64,000 nucleotides of DNA. Origin: Novosphingobium aerophilum. Lineage in GTDB: Bacteria; Pseudomonadota; Alphaproteobacteria; Sphingomonadales; Sphingomonadaceae. The notes beneath the pieces were generated by a model. That model was not told where the DNA came from. It made no database searches and saw only the letters and a list, made by a program, of their open reading frames with translations. Shown one piece after another: positions 1-8,963 of this stretch. Made by a program: the position numbers and the translations under genes. The stretch spans positions 62,001 to 126,000 of the forward strand of contig NZ_JACLAU010000007.1 in assembly GCF_014230305.1 (NCBI RefSeq), in the 5' to 3' direction. Position 1 is the stretch's first letter. The number at the start of each line of letters is the position of its first letter.

Positions 1-64
1 GCTGTCGGCCTTCGACTACCTGATCCGCCTGCCGGCCGAGGAACCGGTGGCCGAGGCGGCGTGA
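1..64 (+). CDS. 3' end of an unidentified protein-coding gene
   Basis: Only the last 20 codons lie inside the window, read from position 2 and ending LIRLPAEEPVAEAA with a TGA stop at 62-64. Codon use is strongly G/C at third positions, as in neighbouring genes, which supports real coding. The fragment has no recognisable motif, so no function is assigned. It converges on the smr gene across about 230 bp that contain a long inverted repeat. Confidence 0.5.
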   Translation, partial: LSAFDYLIRLPAEEPVAEAA

Positions 65-160
65 CCGAAACGGGGGCTTGCAACGATATCCTCCCGGGCC
101 CGCCCAGCGGGACGGGGAGGAGCGCCACAGCTCAACAAGCCGAGACCCTGACCTGATTTT

Positions 161-260
161 CGTCGCCCCTGCGGAGGCAGGGGCCCAACCCGGCCTCACC
201 CAACCAAACTCCGCTATCCGGGACAGACTGGGATGGGCCCCTGCCTCCGCAGGGGCGACG
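161..260. repeat. Intergenic inverted repeat, 27-bp perfect arms
   Basis: Left arm 161-187 and right arm 234-260 are exact reverse complements, built around CCCTGCGGAGGCAGGGGCC, and enclose 46 bp. The element fills the gap between two convergent genes, where the transcript would fold into a long hairpin. Similar 'CCCTGC...GCAGGG' units are a common dispersed repeat in sphingomonads (general knowledge). It may also help end transcription, although there is no T-run. Confidence 0.8.
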
Positions 261-291
261 GGTCAGAACTGGTGCATTTTAGGGCCTGGAT

Positions 292-873
292 TCACCGCAG
301 CCGCTTCAGAACGATGTAGAGCGCCCCCGCCCCGCCATGGCGCGGGTGGGCCTGGCGCACGGCGGCGATGCGGTGGGCATAGGGGCCCGCCGCCAGCCAA
401 TCGAGCACCTTGGCCCGGATGGCCCCCCGGCGCTCACCCCGTCCCGCGTGATCGTCCGAGGGGCGCGGCCGCCCGGTCACCAGCAAGAGCACGCGCGCGC
501 CCTGGGCCATCGCCTGGGCCAGGCCGTGTTCCATCCGGCTGTGCGCCGCGTCGAGCGAGTGGCCGTGCAGGTCCAGCGTGAAGTCGGGCGCGATCGCCGC
601 CTTGGCCAGCTTGCGCTCCCAACTGGCGTCGAGCCCGTGACGGTCGAGCGGCCGGGTCGGCGGAGCGGGCGTGGGACGCGGTTCGGGCAGCGGCGGGATG
701 CGTCCCCGCACCCGCGGCGGCGGCACCGGAGCGGGCGCTGCGGCGGTGGCGGGCATGGCCGGAGGGCTCAGTGACGGCGGGGTCGGGGCGCTGCGCAGCG
801 GCTTGACCGTAGCGGCGACACGGGCCCAGAGTTCGGCCTCTTCCGGGGTCAGCCCGCGCGGCGGGCGTCTCAT
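292..873 (-). CDS. Smr (MutS2 C-terminal-like) domain protein
   Basis: Encodes 193 residues. The N-terminal half is proline- and alanine-rich and probably disordered. The C-terminal half is an Smr domain: LDLHGHSLDAAHSRM (the LDxHG signature) followed by a glycine-containing loop (LLVTGRP) and a basic C-terminus ending LKRLR. Smr domains bind nucleic acid and many nick or cleave it, but the substrate of this stand-alone alphaproteobacterial form is unknown. The ATG at 873 overlaps the mltA stop by 4 bp (ATGA), so the two are translationally coupled in a tim44-mltA-smr operon. That order is common in alphaproteobacteria. Confidence 0.85.
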   Translation of the reverse strand: MRRPPRGLTPEEAELWARVAATVKPLRSAPTPPSLSPPAMPATAAAPAPVPPPRVRGRIPPLPEPRPTPAPPTRPLDRHGLDASWERKLAKAAIAPDFTLDLHGHSLDAAHSRMEHGLAQAMAQGARVLLLVTGRPRPSDDHAGRGERRGAIRAKVLDWLAAGPYAHRIAAVRQAHPRHGGAGALYIVLKRLR

Positions 874-2138
874 TTGCGGCGCGGCGCGGGCACTGCGGGC
901 GCCGTTCCAGCCAACCGGGCGAGTGTCCCCTTCGGCAGGAAAATCAGCGCATTGCCGCGCGCCGCCATGCCCCCGGCGATCACCCTTGCCGTGGGACCGG
1001 CCCCCCAGAACGAATCGAACCGGTTGGCGCCCTTGATCGCGCCGCCGGTGTCCTGCGCCACCCACAGCCCGTTGATCTCCGGACGATCCCCCTCGCTGAG
1101 CAGGACCGGCGCGCCGAGCGGGACCATCAGCGGATCGGCGGCGAGGCTGGTCTGGGCCCGGATCGGCACGTTCAGCGCGCCCACCGGACCGTCGCCGGTC
1201 ACCTCGCGGAAGAACACATAGCTGCGGTTGAGCCGCATCAGCGCCTTGCCGTCTTCGGGGTGCTCGCGGATGTAGGCCATGATCCCCTGCATCGAACCGG
1301 GATACTGCCCCGGACCGGTGCCGATCAGCCCGCGATCGCGCAGGACTGCGCCGATCCCGGTATAGGGGTGTCCGTTCTGGCCGGCGAAGCCGATGCGGAT
1401 CACCGTGCCGTCCGGCCCGATCAGCCGGCCGGAGCCCTGCACCTGCAGGAAGAACAGCTCGGCCGGATCGGCCGCCCAGCCGATCTCCAGCCCCTGCCCG
1501 GCCAGGGCCCCATCCTCGATCTGGCCGCGGTCGTAATAGGGAACGAACCGCCCGGTGGGATCGAAGCGGCCCAGCGGGGGCTGGCCGACGCGCTGTTCGA
1601 AGGGGGTTTCGAACGGCCAGGCGCGGACCAGGTCGGGCGGCAGGCGATAGACGGGTACGGCGAACCCCGGCTGGGCGGTGCGGGTCCCGGCGATCTCGGG
1701 CTCGTAGTAACCGGTGACGTAGCTGCGCCCGTCGCTGACCCGGGCCGCTTCGAACCACGTCACGAAGAAGCCCGCCGCATCAGCAGCCGGCCAGGTGGCA
1801 GCGGCGCTGCATGCCGGGCGCCAGTCGTCGGGCCGGGTCAGGCCGCTCTGGTCGGTGCGCACCAGCAGCGCGCGGCAGCTTTCCTGGAAGGTCCGCAGTG
1901 CGGCGGCCGGACGGAGGCCGGCCAGCGGCAGGGTGGCCAGGTCCGGCCCGGGCGCCACGCCCAGGGCCACCGCATTCGGCGGTGGGGGTGGGGTCACGGC
2001 GGGCGGGGCAACGGCTGGCCCACCCGGTCGGGCGGGAGGCAGCGGGCGCGGACCGGAGGCCGGGGGGATGACCGTGCAGGCCGCGAGCAGCAGCGGCGCC
2101 AAAAGCCCCGCGCAGCGCTTCACCCGGCCCTGCGGCAT
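870..2138 (-). CDS. mltA: Membrane-bound lytic murein transglycosylase A (MltA), lipoprotein
   Basis: 422 residues. The start at 2138 gives a lipoprotein signal with lipobox L-A-A-C (Cys21), and the preceding 7 bp separate it from the tim44 stop. A proline-rich linker follows. Then come the MltA catalytic fold (GYYEPEI, VPYYDRGQI near the middle) and the 3D domain at the C-terminus (GAPVLL, WVAQDTGGAI, RFDSFWGAG). MltA cleaves glycan strands of peptidoglycan from the outer-membrane face, forming 1,6-anhydroMurNAc ends. The 3D-domain aspartates and the Tyr-rich motif are present, so it is probably active. Same operon as tim44 and smr. Confidence 0.95.
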   Translation of the reverse strand: MPQGRVKRCAGLLAPLLLAACTVIPPASGPRPLPPARPGGPAVAPPAVTPPPPPNAVALGVAPGPDLATLPLAGLRPAAALRTFQESCRALLVRTDQSGLTRPDDWRPACSAAATWPAADAAGFFVTWFEAARVSDGRSYVTGYYEPEIAGTRTAQPGFAVPVYRLPPDLVRAWPFETPFEQRVGQPPLGRFDPTGRFVPYYDRGQIEDGALAGQGLEIGWAADPAELFFLQVQGSGRLIGPDGTVIRIGFAGQNGHPYTGIGAVLRDRGLIGTGPGQYPGSMQGIMAYIREHPEDGKALMRLNRSYVFFREVTGDGPVGALNVPIRAQTSLAADPLMVPLGAPVLLSEGDRPEINGLWVAQDTGGAIKGANRFDSFWGAGPTARVIAGGMAARGNALIFLPKGTLARLAGTAPAVPAPRRK

Positions 2139-2145
2139 GCGGTGA

Positions 2146-2826
2146 TCAGGCCTCGTCGGTCTCGTCGAGCAGCCAGTCGGGCCCGGCGGCGTTGACGTCG
2201 CGGCTGAAGGTCCACAGATCGCGCGCCTCGATGGCGTCATCCAGCGATCCGGCAATGACCGCGCCCGCGGCATCCCGGGTCACTGCCGCGATATCGGCGG
2301 TGAAGCGAACGGTCACCCGCGCCATGGTTCCATCAAGCACGGCATCGACCACCGTGGCGTCCTCGATCCGGACCAGCCGGTTGTCGAGCGTTTCGCCCGC
2401 CGCCTCACGCGCGGCGATGGCGGCGGTGAAACCTTCGTAGACATCGCGGTCGCACAGTTGCGCCAGTTGTTCGCGATCACCGCGCCAGAACGCCTCCAGC
2501 GTCATGCGGTAGGCCCCGCGGGCGCCCTGAAGGAAGGTCAGCGCGTCAAACCGGCGATCGGCCGCGGCGATATCGCGCAGGCCGCGTTCCGCCACCGGCA
2601 GCACGCCGGGCGTCTCGCGCGGGCGGGGCTGGACCGCAGGCTGGCCGTTCCGCTCGGGCAGGCGCGGCGCGGCGGCGCGCGGCGCGATCGGCGCACCGGC
2701 GTCACCATTGGCGTCGAAGCGGCCCTGGATCGTCTCTTCCTCGTGCTCGGCGCGCCGGCCCAGGACAGCGTAGAGGCGCAGGCCCAGGAAGGCTGCGATC
2801 ATGGCGAGGATCACGACTTCGGTCAC
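2146..2826 (-). CDS. Tim44/TimA-type membrane-anchored protein
   Basis: 226 residues from the GTG at 2826; a TTG at 2835 is the alternative and no strong ribosome site decides between them. A single N-terminal membrane segment (VVILAMIAAFLGLRLYAVLG) is followed by a charged linker and a Tim44-like domain (residues about 90-226: FLQGARGAYRMTLEAFWRGD, then VRFTADIAAVTRD). The family is the bacterial relative of the mitochondrial import motor subunit Tim44. In bacteria its role is not settled and may be envelope-protein trafficking. It faces secB across about 310 bp and leads the operon tim44-mltA-smr, as in many alphaproteobacteria. Confidence 0.85.
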   Translation of the reverse strand: MTEVVILAMIAAFLGLRLYAVLGRRAEHEEETIQGRFDANGDAGAPIAPRAAAPRLPERNGQPAVQPRPRETPGVLPVAERGLRDIAAADRRFDALTFLQGARGAYRMTLEAFWRGDREQLAQLCDRDVYEGFTAAIAAREAAGETLDNRLVRIEDATVVDAVLDGTMARVTVRFTADIAAVTRDAAGAVIAGSLDDAIEARDLWTFSRDVNAAGPDWLLDETDEA

Positions 2827-3138
2827 GTCACACAACTTTCGTTCGGCCGCGTCACCCGGCGCAGCGCATCAGGGGATAGTGCCCGAGATAGGTACGCTTG
2901 ACAAATGAACAACGCATGAGGATCGCCCGGAGGTAAATTTCCCGGGACGGAATGACCAGATGGCCACGCGGCCATGGCCGATCGGTCCGGCCATCCGGCC
3001 CCACCGCCCGACTCCGCCGCCGGTCGTCATCACCGGTCCTCGTCGCCGGGCGGGGCCGCTGCGCGGGGAGATTGCCGCCCGCGACGCAGGATGCTAGGCG
3101 CCCCGGCGATATCACTCCTGATCGAGAGACCTGATCCC
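2827..3138. other. Divergent intergenic region between tim44 and secB
   Basis: About 310 bp with no convincing gene. It must hold promoters for both tim44 (leftward) and secB (rightward). A TTGACA occurs at 2898-2903 on the plus strand, but no good -10 lies 16-18 bp downstream. GC content falls around 2895-2945 compared with the genes on either side. No palindrome or known riboswitch was recognised. Confidence 0.4.
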
Positions 3139-3657
3139 ATGGCCGACGAAGGCAACATCATTTCCGACCTCAACCTTGATGGCCCCGCCCCCAATGGCGA
3201 GGACACCGGACCGGCCGCGGGCATCATCTCGCAGTACGTCAAGGACCTGTCGGTCGAGAATCCGAATGCGCCGCATTCCTACCAGTGGCAGGACGCGCCC
3301 CAGCTCGACGTGCAGTTCAACATCCAGTCGACCCCGCTCGACGGCGAGGTTCACGAGGTCGAGCTGAAGATCAACATGACCGCCAAGTCGCAGGCCGGCA
3401 CTGCTTACATCATCGAGCTGAGCTATTGCGGCCTGATCGGCATGCGCGGCCTGCCGCCCGAGCAGATGCACGCCTTCACCTATGCCGAAGCGCCGCGCAT
3501 CCTGTTCCCCTTCGCCCGCCGCATCGTCGCCGATGCCGTGCGCGATGCCGGCTACCCGCCGATCATGCTCGAGCCGATCGACTTCAACGGGCTTTATCTG
3601 CAGCAGCTCGCCCAGGCCGCGCAGACCGCCGAGGCCGAGCCGGCTGGCAACGCCTGA
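3139..3657 (+). CDS. secB: Protein-export chaperone SecB
   Basis: 172 residues starting [10 protein letters not shown]. Family motifs are clear: [14 protein letters not shown] near residue 35, [11 protein letters not shown] around 80, the region [14 protein letters not shown], and the C-terminal half [28 protein letters not shown]. SecB is a cytosolic tetramer that keeps precursors unfolded and hands them to SecA for Sec export. The N-terminal extension of about 20 residues and the short Ala-rich tail are normal for alphaproteobacterial SecB. Divergent from tim44; murJ follows after a repeat-filled gap. Confidence 0.97.
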   Translation: [172 protein letters not shown]

Positions 3658-3689
3658 GTCGCCTCGGGGTGCGTAGTCTGCGCGTCCTC

Positions 3690-3790
3690 CTCCCCTCTCC
3701 TTCAGGGGAGGGGCCGGGGGTGGGGCTCTCCCCCAGACGCCGTGCCAGAAGGCACGCCCCCACCCCAACCCCTCCCCTGAAGGGGAGGGG
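3690..3790. repeat. Inverted repeat of CCCCTCC/GGAGGGG type between secB and murJ
   Basis: The block around 3690-3725 and the block 3757-3790 are imperfect reverse complements; each also contains its own short hairpin around a CCTT.AGG or CCTGAAGG core. The whole 3658-3808 gap is occupied by this element. It is probably a dispersed sphingomonad repeat that could fold as a hairpin after secB, and related G/C blocks recur at 27249-27317 and 40518-40624. No other function is visible. Confidence 0.7.
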
Positions 3791-3808
3791 CTTGGTCAGC
3801 CACAAGCC

Positions 3809-5383
3809 ATGAACCTGCTCAAGGCCACCGGCACGATCGGCGGGCTGACCCTGCTCAGCCGGGTGCTGGGACTGGTCCGTGACAGCCTGTTCGCCCGCTA
3901 TGTCGGCGCCGGCTTCGCGTCCGACGCCTTCCTGGTGGCCTTCCGCCTGCCCAACATGTTCCGCGCGCTGTTCGCGGAAGGGGCCTTCGCCTCGGCCTTC
4001 ATCCCGCTGTTCAACCAGAAGGTGGCCGATCCGGAAGGTCGGGGCCTGCCCGACGGGCTGACCTTCGCCGAACAGGCCCTGGCCGTGCTGCTGCCGGTGC
4101 TGCTGGCGATGACCGTGCTGCTCGAGGTGTTCGCCTGGCCGGTGACCCTGATCCTCTCGGGCCGGTTCAACGGGGTGAGCGAGGCGCAATTCGCCTTCGC
4201 GGTGGAGCTGTCGCGCTACACCATCCCCTACCTGATGCTGATCAGCATCGTGTCGCTGTTCGGCGGCATCCTCAATTCGCTGCACAAGTTCTGGGTCAAC
4301 GCCGCCGCGCCGATCCTGCTCAACCTGACGCTGATCGTCGCGCTGCTGGCCTTCCACTCCAGCGATCCGCTCGAGACCGCGCGCATCCAGGCGATCGCCG
4401 TGTCGGTTTCCGGCCTGCTGCAACTGATTTGGCTGGCCTGGTCCTGCCGCCGCAACGGGGTGAGCCTGACCCTGCGCCGTCCGCGTTTCACGCCCGAGGT
4501 CAAGCGCCTGATGGCCCTGATCTGGCCCGCCGCCGCCGGTGCAGGCGCGGTGCAGATCAACCTGCTGATCTCGACCGCGCTGGCCGCCTCGCTGCTGGCC
4601 CATGGTTCGGTGACCTATATCTACATGGCCGACCGGCTGAACCAGCTTCCGCTGGGCCTGATCGGCATCGGGCTGGGCACGGTGCTGCTGCCCACGATCT
4701 CGCGCCAGCTTGGCGGGGGCGAGGAGGCCGCCGCGCTGGACACGCAGAACCGGGGGATGGAGCTGGCGCTGTTCCTCACCCTGCCCGCCACGGTCGCGCT
4801 GGTGGTCTGCGGCGAGCCGATCGCCGCCGCGCTGTTCGGCTATGGCAAGTTCACCCCGCAGGACGCGCACTTCACCGCCCAGGCCCTCGCGGCCTTCTCG
4901 GTGGGCCTGCCCAGTTATGTGCTGGTCAAGGTGCTGACCCCGGGCTTCTACGCCCGCCAGGACACGAAGACCCCGGTCCGCTATGCCACGATCTCGATGC
5001 TGGTGAACCTCGTTGGCAACCTGGCGCTGATCCTGCCCCTGCAGCATATGGGACCGCCGCTGGCGACCGCGCTCGCCTCGACCGTGAACGTCGCCCTGCT
5101 GTATCGCATGCTGGTGAAACGCGGGCACTTCGCCGCCGATGCCCGCCTGCGCCGCCGGGCGCCCCGCCTCGCCCTCGCCGCCCTGGCCATGGGCGTCGTG
5201 CTCTGGGCGACCCAGGGGCTGCTGACGCCCTATATCCACAGCACCTGGCTGGTCCGCTTCGGGGCCCTGGCGGTGCTGGTCTCGGCCGGGATGCTGGTCT
5301 ATGGCCTCGCCACGGTGGTCTCGGGAGCCTTCTCCCGCGACGACCTTTCGCTTCTCCTGCGGCGCCGCCGTCCTTCCACCTGA
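3809..5383 (+). CDS. murJ: Lipid II flippase MurJ (MviN)
   Basis: 524 residues, the usual length. It starts [26 protein letters not shown], the classical MurJ N-terminus, and has about 14 hydrophobic helices to the C-terminus. Functional positions visible include RVLGLVRD (TM1 arginine), the [12 protein letters not shown] stretch and [23 protein letters not shown] in the middle. MurJ belongs to the MOP superfamily and flips lipid II across the inner membrane for peptidoglycan synthesis. trpS follows after 8 bp, so the two are very likely cotranscribed. Confidence 0.97.
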   Translation: MNLLKATGTIGGLTLLSRVLGLVRDSLFARYVGAGFASDAFLVAFRLPNMFRALFAEGAFASAFIPLFNQKVADPEGRGLPDGLTFAEQALAVLLPVLLAMTVLLEVFAWPVTLILSGRFNGVSEAQFAFAVELSRYTIPYLMLISIVSLFGGILNSLHKFWVNAAAPILLNLTLIVALLAFHSSDPLETARIQAIAVSVSGLLQLIWLAWSCRRNGVSLTLRRPRFTPEVKRLMALIWPAAAGAGAVQINLLISTALAASLLAHGSVTYIYMADRLNQLPLGLIGIGLGTVLLPTISRQLGGGEEAAALDTQNRGMELALFLTLPATVALVVCGEPIAAALFGYGKFTPQDAHFTAQALAAFSVGLPSYVLVKVLTPGFYARQDTKTPVRYATISMLVNLVGNLALILPLQHMGPPLATALASTVNVALLYRMLVKRGHFAADARLRRRAPRLALAALAMGVVLWATQGLLTPYIHSTWLVRFGALAVLVSAGMLVYGLATVVSGAFSRDDLSLLLRRRRPST

Positions 5384-5391
5384 GAGTTCCC

Positions 5392-6411
5392 ATGCGCATC
5401 GTCTCCGGCATCCAGCCCACCGGCAACCTTCATCTCGGCAATTACCTGGGGGCGATCCGGAACTGGGTGCGGATGCAGGACGAGTTCACCGCGCAGGGGC
5501 ATGAGTGCCTGTACTTCCTGGCCGATCTCCACGCGATCTCGATGCCGCACACCCCGGCGGATCTCGCCGCCAACACGCGCGAGATGGTCGCCGCGCTGGT
5601 CGCCTGCGGGATCGATCCGGACAAGTCGATCCTGTTCAACCAGGCCCAGGTGCCCCAGCATGCCGAACTGCAGTGGCTGCTCAACGGCACCGCGCGGATG
5701 GGCTGGCTCAACCGCATGACGCAGTGGAAAGACAAGGCCGGCAAGAACCGCGAGGGCGCCAGCGTGGCCCTGTTCACCTATCCGGTGCTGCAGGCCGCCG
5801 ACGTCCTGCTCTACCAGGCCACCCACGTGCCGGTGGGCGAGGACCAGAAGCAGCACCTGGAGCTGGCCCGCGACATCGCCCAGAAGTTCAACAACGATTT
5901 CGCCACGGAGGCGGCACCGGTCTTCACCCTGCCCGATCCGATCATCCCGCCCGAAGCGGCGCGGATCATGAGCCTGCGCGATGGGTCGGGGAAGATGAGC
6001 AAGTCCGATCCCTCGGACATGAGCCGCATCAACCTGACCGACGATGCCGACACGATCATGACCAAGATCAAGAAGGCCAAGACCGATCCCGAGCCGCTGC
6101 CGAGCGAAAAGGCCGGACTGGAAGGCCGGCCCGAGGCGGCCAACCTGGTGGGCATCTATGCCGCCATGGCCGGCACCTCGATCGAGGCGGTGCTGGGCGA
6201 GTTCGGCGGATCGGGCTTCGGCCGGTTCAAGCCGGCGCTGGGCGAGCTGCTGGTCGACCGGCTCGCCCCGATCAACGCCCGCTTCGTGGACCTGCGCCAG
6301 GACCGCGCCGCGCTCGACACGATCCTGGCCAAGGGCGCGTCCCGGGCGCGGGCCCTGGCCGTGCCGACGCTGGAGCGGGCCTATGCGGCGCTGGGCCTGG
6401 TCCGCGGCTGA
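5392..6411 (+). CDS. trpS: Tryptophanyl-tRNA synthetase
   Basis: 339 residues. A class I synthetase: the HIGH-equivalent is TGNLHLGNY at residues 11-19 and the KMSKS loop is GKMSKSDPS near residue 200. It ligates tryptophan to tRNA-Trp in the cytosol. The start at 5392 gives the canonical [11 protein letters not shown]. Its length and the conserved [15 protein letters not shown] motif match bacterial TrpRS. The 8-bp spacing from murJ suggests translation from a shared transcript. Pairing of murJ and trpS is common in alphaproteobacteria. Confidence 0.97.
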   Translation: MRIVSGIQPTGNLHLGNYLGAIRNWVRMQDEFTAQGHECLYFLADLHAISMPHTPADLAANTREMVAALVACGIDPDKSILFNQAQVPQHAELQWLLNGTARMGWLNRMTQWKDKAGKNREGASVALFTYPVLQAADVLLYQATHVPVGEDQKQHLELARDIAQKFNNDFATEAAPVFTLPDPIIPPEAARIMSLRDGSGKMSKSDPSDMSRINLTDDADTIMTKIKKAKTDPEPLPSEKAGLEGRPEAANLVGIYAAMAGTSIEAVLGEFGGSGFGRFKPALGELLVDRLAPINARFVDLRQDRAALDTILAKGASRARALAVPTLERAYAALGLVRG

Positions 6412-6486
6412 CATCGGGGAGCTCGGCCGCAAACCCATTCACTCCCAGACCCCGTTCGGGCCGAGCGGGACGAAGGTTGGGTCAAC

Positions 6487-7278
6487 GTGCTGCTGACCGG
6501 TTTGCTGTCACCATCGCCCGCCGACCGCTTCGGCCCCACCCCGCGCGAGCGGGCGATCTCGGCCGCGCTCTCGCTGCTGGTCTGCCTGCTGCTCGGCTGG
6601 GCGCTGGTGCGGATGGGCGCATTCTCCGCCAGCGAGCCGGGCAACGGATCGCGGCTGGTCGCGATCGACGTCAGCGACGCGCAGCAGGAAACCCCTCGCC
6701 AGCGACAGAAGTCCGCCCCGCACCAGGTGACAGCCCCCTCCGCGACCTCGCCGGTGATCGCCCCGCCCGTTCCCCAGCCCACCGAATCGCCGCTGCCCGC
6801 GCTGAACCTGATCCCGCTGACCCGCGACCAGATGGCCGCTGCCGACATCGGCCGCATGGCCCGGCGCGGCCCGGCGGCGGGACCGCCGGCCCCGATGGGT
6901 GGCAGCGACGAGGCGGCAGGCGGTGGTGACGGTCCTGGCGGGGCGCGGCTCTATCCCGCCGAATGGGTGCGCGAGCCGACCCGCGCCGAAATGGTCACCT
7001 ACATCCCGCGCGGGGCCAACACACCGGGTAGCTGGGCGATGATCGCCTGCCGCACGATCGACCATTTCCACGTCGAGGACTGCCGCGAGATGGCCGAGTA
7101 CCCACCCGGGTCGGGCCTGGCCCGCGGCGTGCGGCAGGCCGCCTGGCAGTTCCTGGTGCGCCCCCCGCGCTCCAGCGGCAAGCCGCTGATCGGCACCTGG
7201 GTGCGAATCCGCTTCGAGTTCACCCGGGCGCCCGAGCGGGACAGGGATGCGGACGCCGATCCAGGCAACGGGGAATAG
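6487..7278 (+). CDS. Single-span membrane protein, TonB-like C-terminus
   Basis: 263 residues from a GTG at 6487; AAGG lies about 9 bp upstream. One transmembrane helix (AALSLLVCLLLGWALVRMG, about residues 25-43) follows a short cytoplasmic N-terminus. Next comes a Pro/Gln-rich periplasmic stretch and, from about residue 185, a compact domain with WQFLVRPPRSSGKPL and WVRIRFEF. The ending resembles the TonB C-terminal fold, and the overall layout (anchor, Pro-rich spacer, small domain) also matches TonB. No ExbB/ExbD genes are nearby, so the energy-transducer role is only an inference. It may also be an unrelated sphingomonad-specific envelope protein. Confidence 0.65.
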   Translation: MLLTGLLSPSPADRFGPTPRERAISAALSLLVCLLLGWALVRMGAFSASEPGNGSRLVAIDVSDAQQETPRQRQKSAPHQVTAPSATSPVIAPPVPQPTESPLPALNLIPLTRDQMAAADIGRMARRGPAAGPPAPMGGSDEAAGGGDGPGGARLYPAEWVREPTRAEMVTYIPRGANTPGSWAMIACRTIDHFHVEDCREMAEYPPGSGLARGVRQAAWQFLVRPPRSSGKPLIGTWVRIRFEFTRAPERDRDADADPGNGE

Positions 7279-7348
7279 GCGGGGCGCGAGCGCGATCCTC
7301 CGCCGACGAATGGCCATGTGGAGTGGGAAGTTGCCATAGCACCCCCAT

Positions 7349-7453
7349 CGTCGTCCCGGGCTCGACCCGGGACCGCTGGCCCGCTTCGACGCCCACTTCG
7401 GCGATAGGCCGGTTCGATCCGGGCACCGGTCCCGGGTCGAGCCCGGGACGACG
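7349..7453. repeat. Inverted repeat, 26-bp perfect arms (CGTCGTCCCGGG family)
   Basis: Arms 7349-7374 and 7428-7453 are exact reverse complements starting CGTCGTCCCGGGCTCGACC, with a 53-bp centre. A second member sits at 14328-14419. The element occupies part of the 382-bp gap 7279-7660. The rest of that gap shows no gene and includes a CG-alternating run near 7556-7565. Likely a dispersed sphingomonad repeat; hairpin formation in RNA is expected. Confidence 0.85.
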
Positions 7454-7660
7454 GGAATCAGGCGAAACCGCCCCTCCGCGCCGGCCCCCGACCCCGCGCC
7501 GGTCCCCGCCCCGAGTGGCCGTTCGGGCGCAATGCATTCAACCGCTGTTCAGCGCGCGCGCGTTAGGGCAAACAGCGCAGGCGCTTCGTGGTTCCGGGTG
7601 GGGCTGCCCCGGTGGCGCATGCCAGTACTGAGTATCCAGGCCAGTTCGGAGTACCAAGGG

Positions 7661-8365
7661 ATGTCTCGCAAGTTCATCGAGTTTACCGCGCTTCGCCGCA
7701 GCCTTCGGCTTGCCGCGATCCCGCTGGTGGTTGCCAGCCTCACCGCCTGCACCCCCAGCCTCACCGCCAATGTCAATCGCTTCCAAGCCCAACTGCCCGC
7801 CCCCGCCGGTCAGACCTTCGCCGTGGTCGCCGACGATCCTGCGCTGGCCGGGGGTCTGGAGTTTGCCCAGTACGCCCGCCTGGTCGAGGCGCAATTGACC
7901 CGCCTGGGCTACACGCCCGCCAGTCCGGAAACCGCAACCTTGCTGGTCCGCTTCGACTATGGGGTCGACAAGGGCCGCGAGCGGATCCGGACCACCGGAG
8001 TCGGCTTCCGTGATCCCTTCTGGGGTGGATGGGGCGGCTGGGGCGGCTGGGGTGGCTGGGGTGGCTGGGGTGGCTGGGGCCATCCGCGCTTCGGCCCCTG
8101 GGGCGGCTGGGGCTTCGGCTGGAACGACCCGTGGCTGGGCGGCGGCGTGGACAGCTACACCATCTACACCAGCGGCATCGAGATGAAGATCGAACGCCGC
8201 GCCGACAATGCGCGCCTGTTCGAAGGCCGCGCCGAAGCGGTGTCGACCTCCAATCGCCTGGGTTATCTGGTGCCCAACCTGGTCCAGGCAATGTTCACCA
8301 ACTTCCCCGGCCAGTCGGGGGAAACCGTTCGCATCACGGTCGCTCCGGAAAAGAAGCGGTCGTGA
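7661..8365 (+). CDS. DUF4136 lipoprotein with a Gly-Gly-Trp tract
   Basis: 234 residues; the start is chosen for GGAG 9 bp upstream and a lipobox L-T-A-C (Cys30) after a hydrophobic signal. Mature domain: FAVVADDPALAGGLEFAQYA, VEAQLTRLGYTPAS, then LLVRFDYGVDKGRERI, which is the DUF4136 pattern. Residues about 120-140 are an almost pure G-G-W repeat inserted in the domain. The C-terminus has LFEGRAEAVS and LVQAMFTNFPGQSGETVRI. The family is exported or outer-membrane anchored with no known activity. Two more members lie at 42934-43728 and 45097-45720. Confidence 0.85.
   Translation: MSRKFIEFTALRRSLRLAAIPLVVASLTACTPSLTANVNRFQAQLPAPAGQTFAVVADDPALAGGLEFAQYARLVEAQLTRLGYTPASPETATLLVRFDYGVDKGRERIRTTGVGFRDPFWGGWGGWGGWGGWGGWGGWGHPRFGPWGGWGFGWNDPWLGGGVDSYTIYTSGIEMKIERRADNARLFEGRAEAVSTSNRLGYLVPNLVQAMFTNFPGQSGETVRITVAPEKKRS
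8021..8080 (+). repeat. 9-bp tandem repeat inside the DUF4136 gene
   Basis: About six and a half copies of a TGGGGYGGC unit run from 8021 to 8080 and encode the W-G-G tract. Because the unit is a multiple of three, copy-number changes keep the frame. The last copies (TGGGGTGGC) are identical to one another, which points to recent slippage expansion. Confidence 0.85.
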
Positions 8366-8453
8366 CGGATGCTCTCGTCCTCTCCCCATGACGGGGAGAG
8401 GATCGGGAGAGCGCTGCCCCGCCTCGGGGCCGCAGACCGGACTTCGGCGCGTC

Positions 8454-8963
8454 TCAGTTGCCCAGCGCGACGACGCCGCCGGTCGATCCGAACCCGCCTT
8501 CGCCGCGCGCGGTGGCATCCAGCTCGTCGACTTCCACCCAGGCGCCGCGCGTGACCGGGGCCAGCACCAGTTGGGCCACCCGGTCACCCCGACGGATCGC
8601 GAAGTCTTCGGCGCCGTGGTTGATGAGGATCACCTTGAGCTCGCCGCGATAGTCCGAATCGATCGTGCCCGGGGTGTTCGGCACGGTGATGCCGTGTTTC
8701 AGCGCCAAGCCCGAGCGGGGCCGGACCTGGATCTCGAACCCGGGCGGAATCGCCAGCGCCAGCCCGGTGGCCACCGCGTGCCGGGCGCCCGGCGCGATGG
8801 TGACATCCTCGGCGGAGACCACGTCCATGCCCGCCGCGCCAGCCGTGGCATAGGCGGGGAGTGCCAGCCCCTCGCCATGCGGCAGGCGCTTGAGCAGAAC
8901 CGGAACGGCTGCGGCGGATGGGTGATCAGCGGAGGGCAAGTGCGATCCTTTCGACGATGGCAT
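8454..8963 (-). CDS. dut: Deoxyuridine 5'-triphosphate nucleotidohydrolase (dUTPase)
   Basis: 169 residues from ATG 8963, which overlaps the end of coaBC by 38 bp; a TTG at 8939 would shorten it by 8 residues and is possible. All five trimeric dUTPase motifs are visible: [10 protein letters not shown] (I), RPRSGLALK (II), [11 protein letters not shown] (III), [11 protein letters not shown] (IV) and the C-terminal GGFGSTGG (V). It hydrolyses dUTP to dUMP, limiting uracil in DNA and feeding thymidylate synthesis. coaBC-dut is a common pair, and the overlap indicates coupling. Confidence 0.97.
   Translation of the reverse strand: MPSSKGSHLPSADHPSAAAVPVLLKRLPHGEGLALPAYATAGAAGMDVVSAEDVTIAPGARHAVATGLALAIPPGFEIQVRPRSGLALKHGITVPNTPGTIDSDYRGELKVILINHGAEDFAIRRGDRVAQLVLAPVTRGAWVEVDELDATARGEGGFGSTGGVVALGN

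Noticed and set aside
292..2200. Long plus-strand frames opposite smr and mltA
   Set aside because: They are shadows of minus-strand genes, rich in Arg/Pro/Gly, as expected for reverse reading of GC-rich DNA. The minus strand carries clear MltA and Smr motifs.
3584..6440. Very long minus-strand frames opposite murJ and trpS
   Set aside because: Gln/Arg/His-rich composition without motifs marks them as shadows of the two genes.
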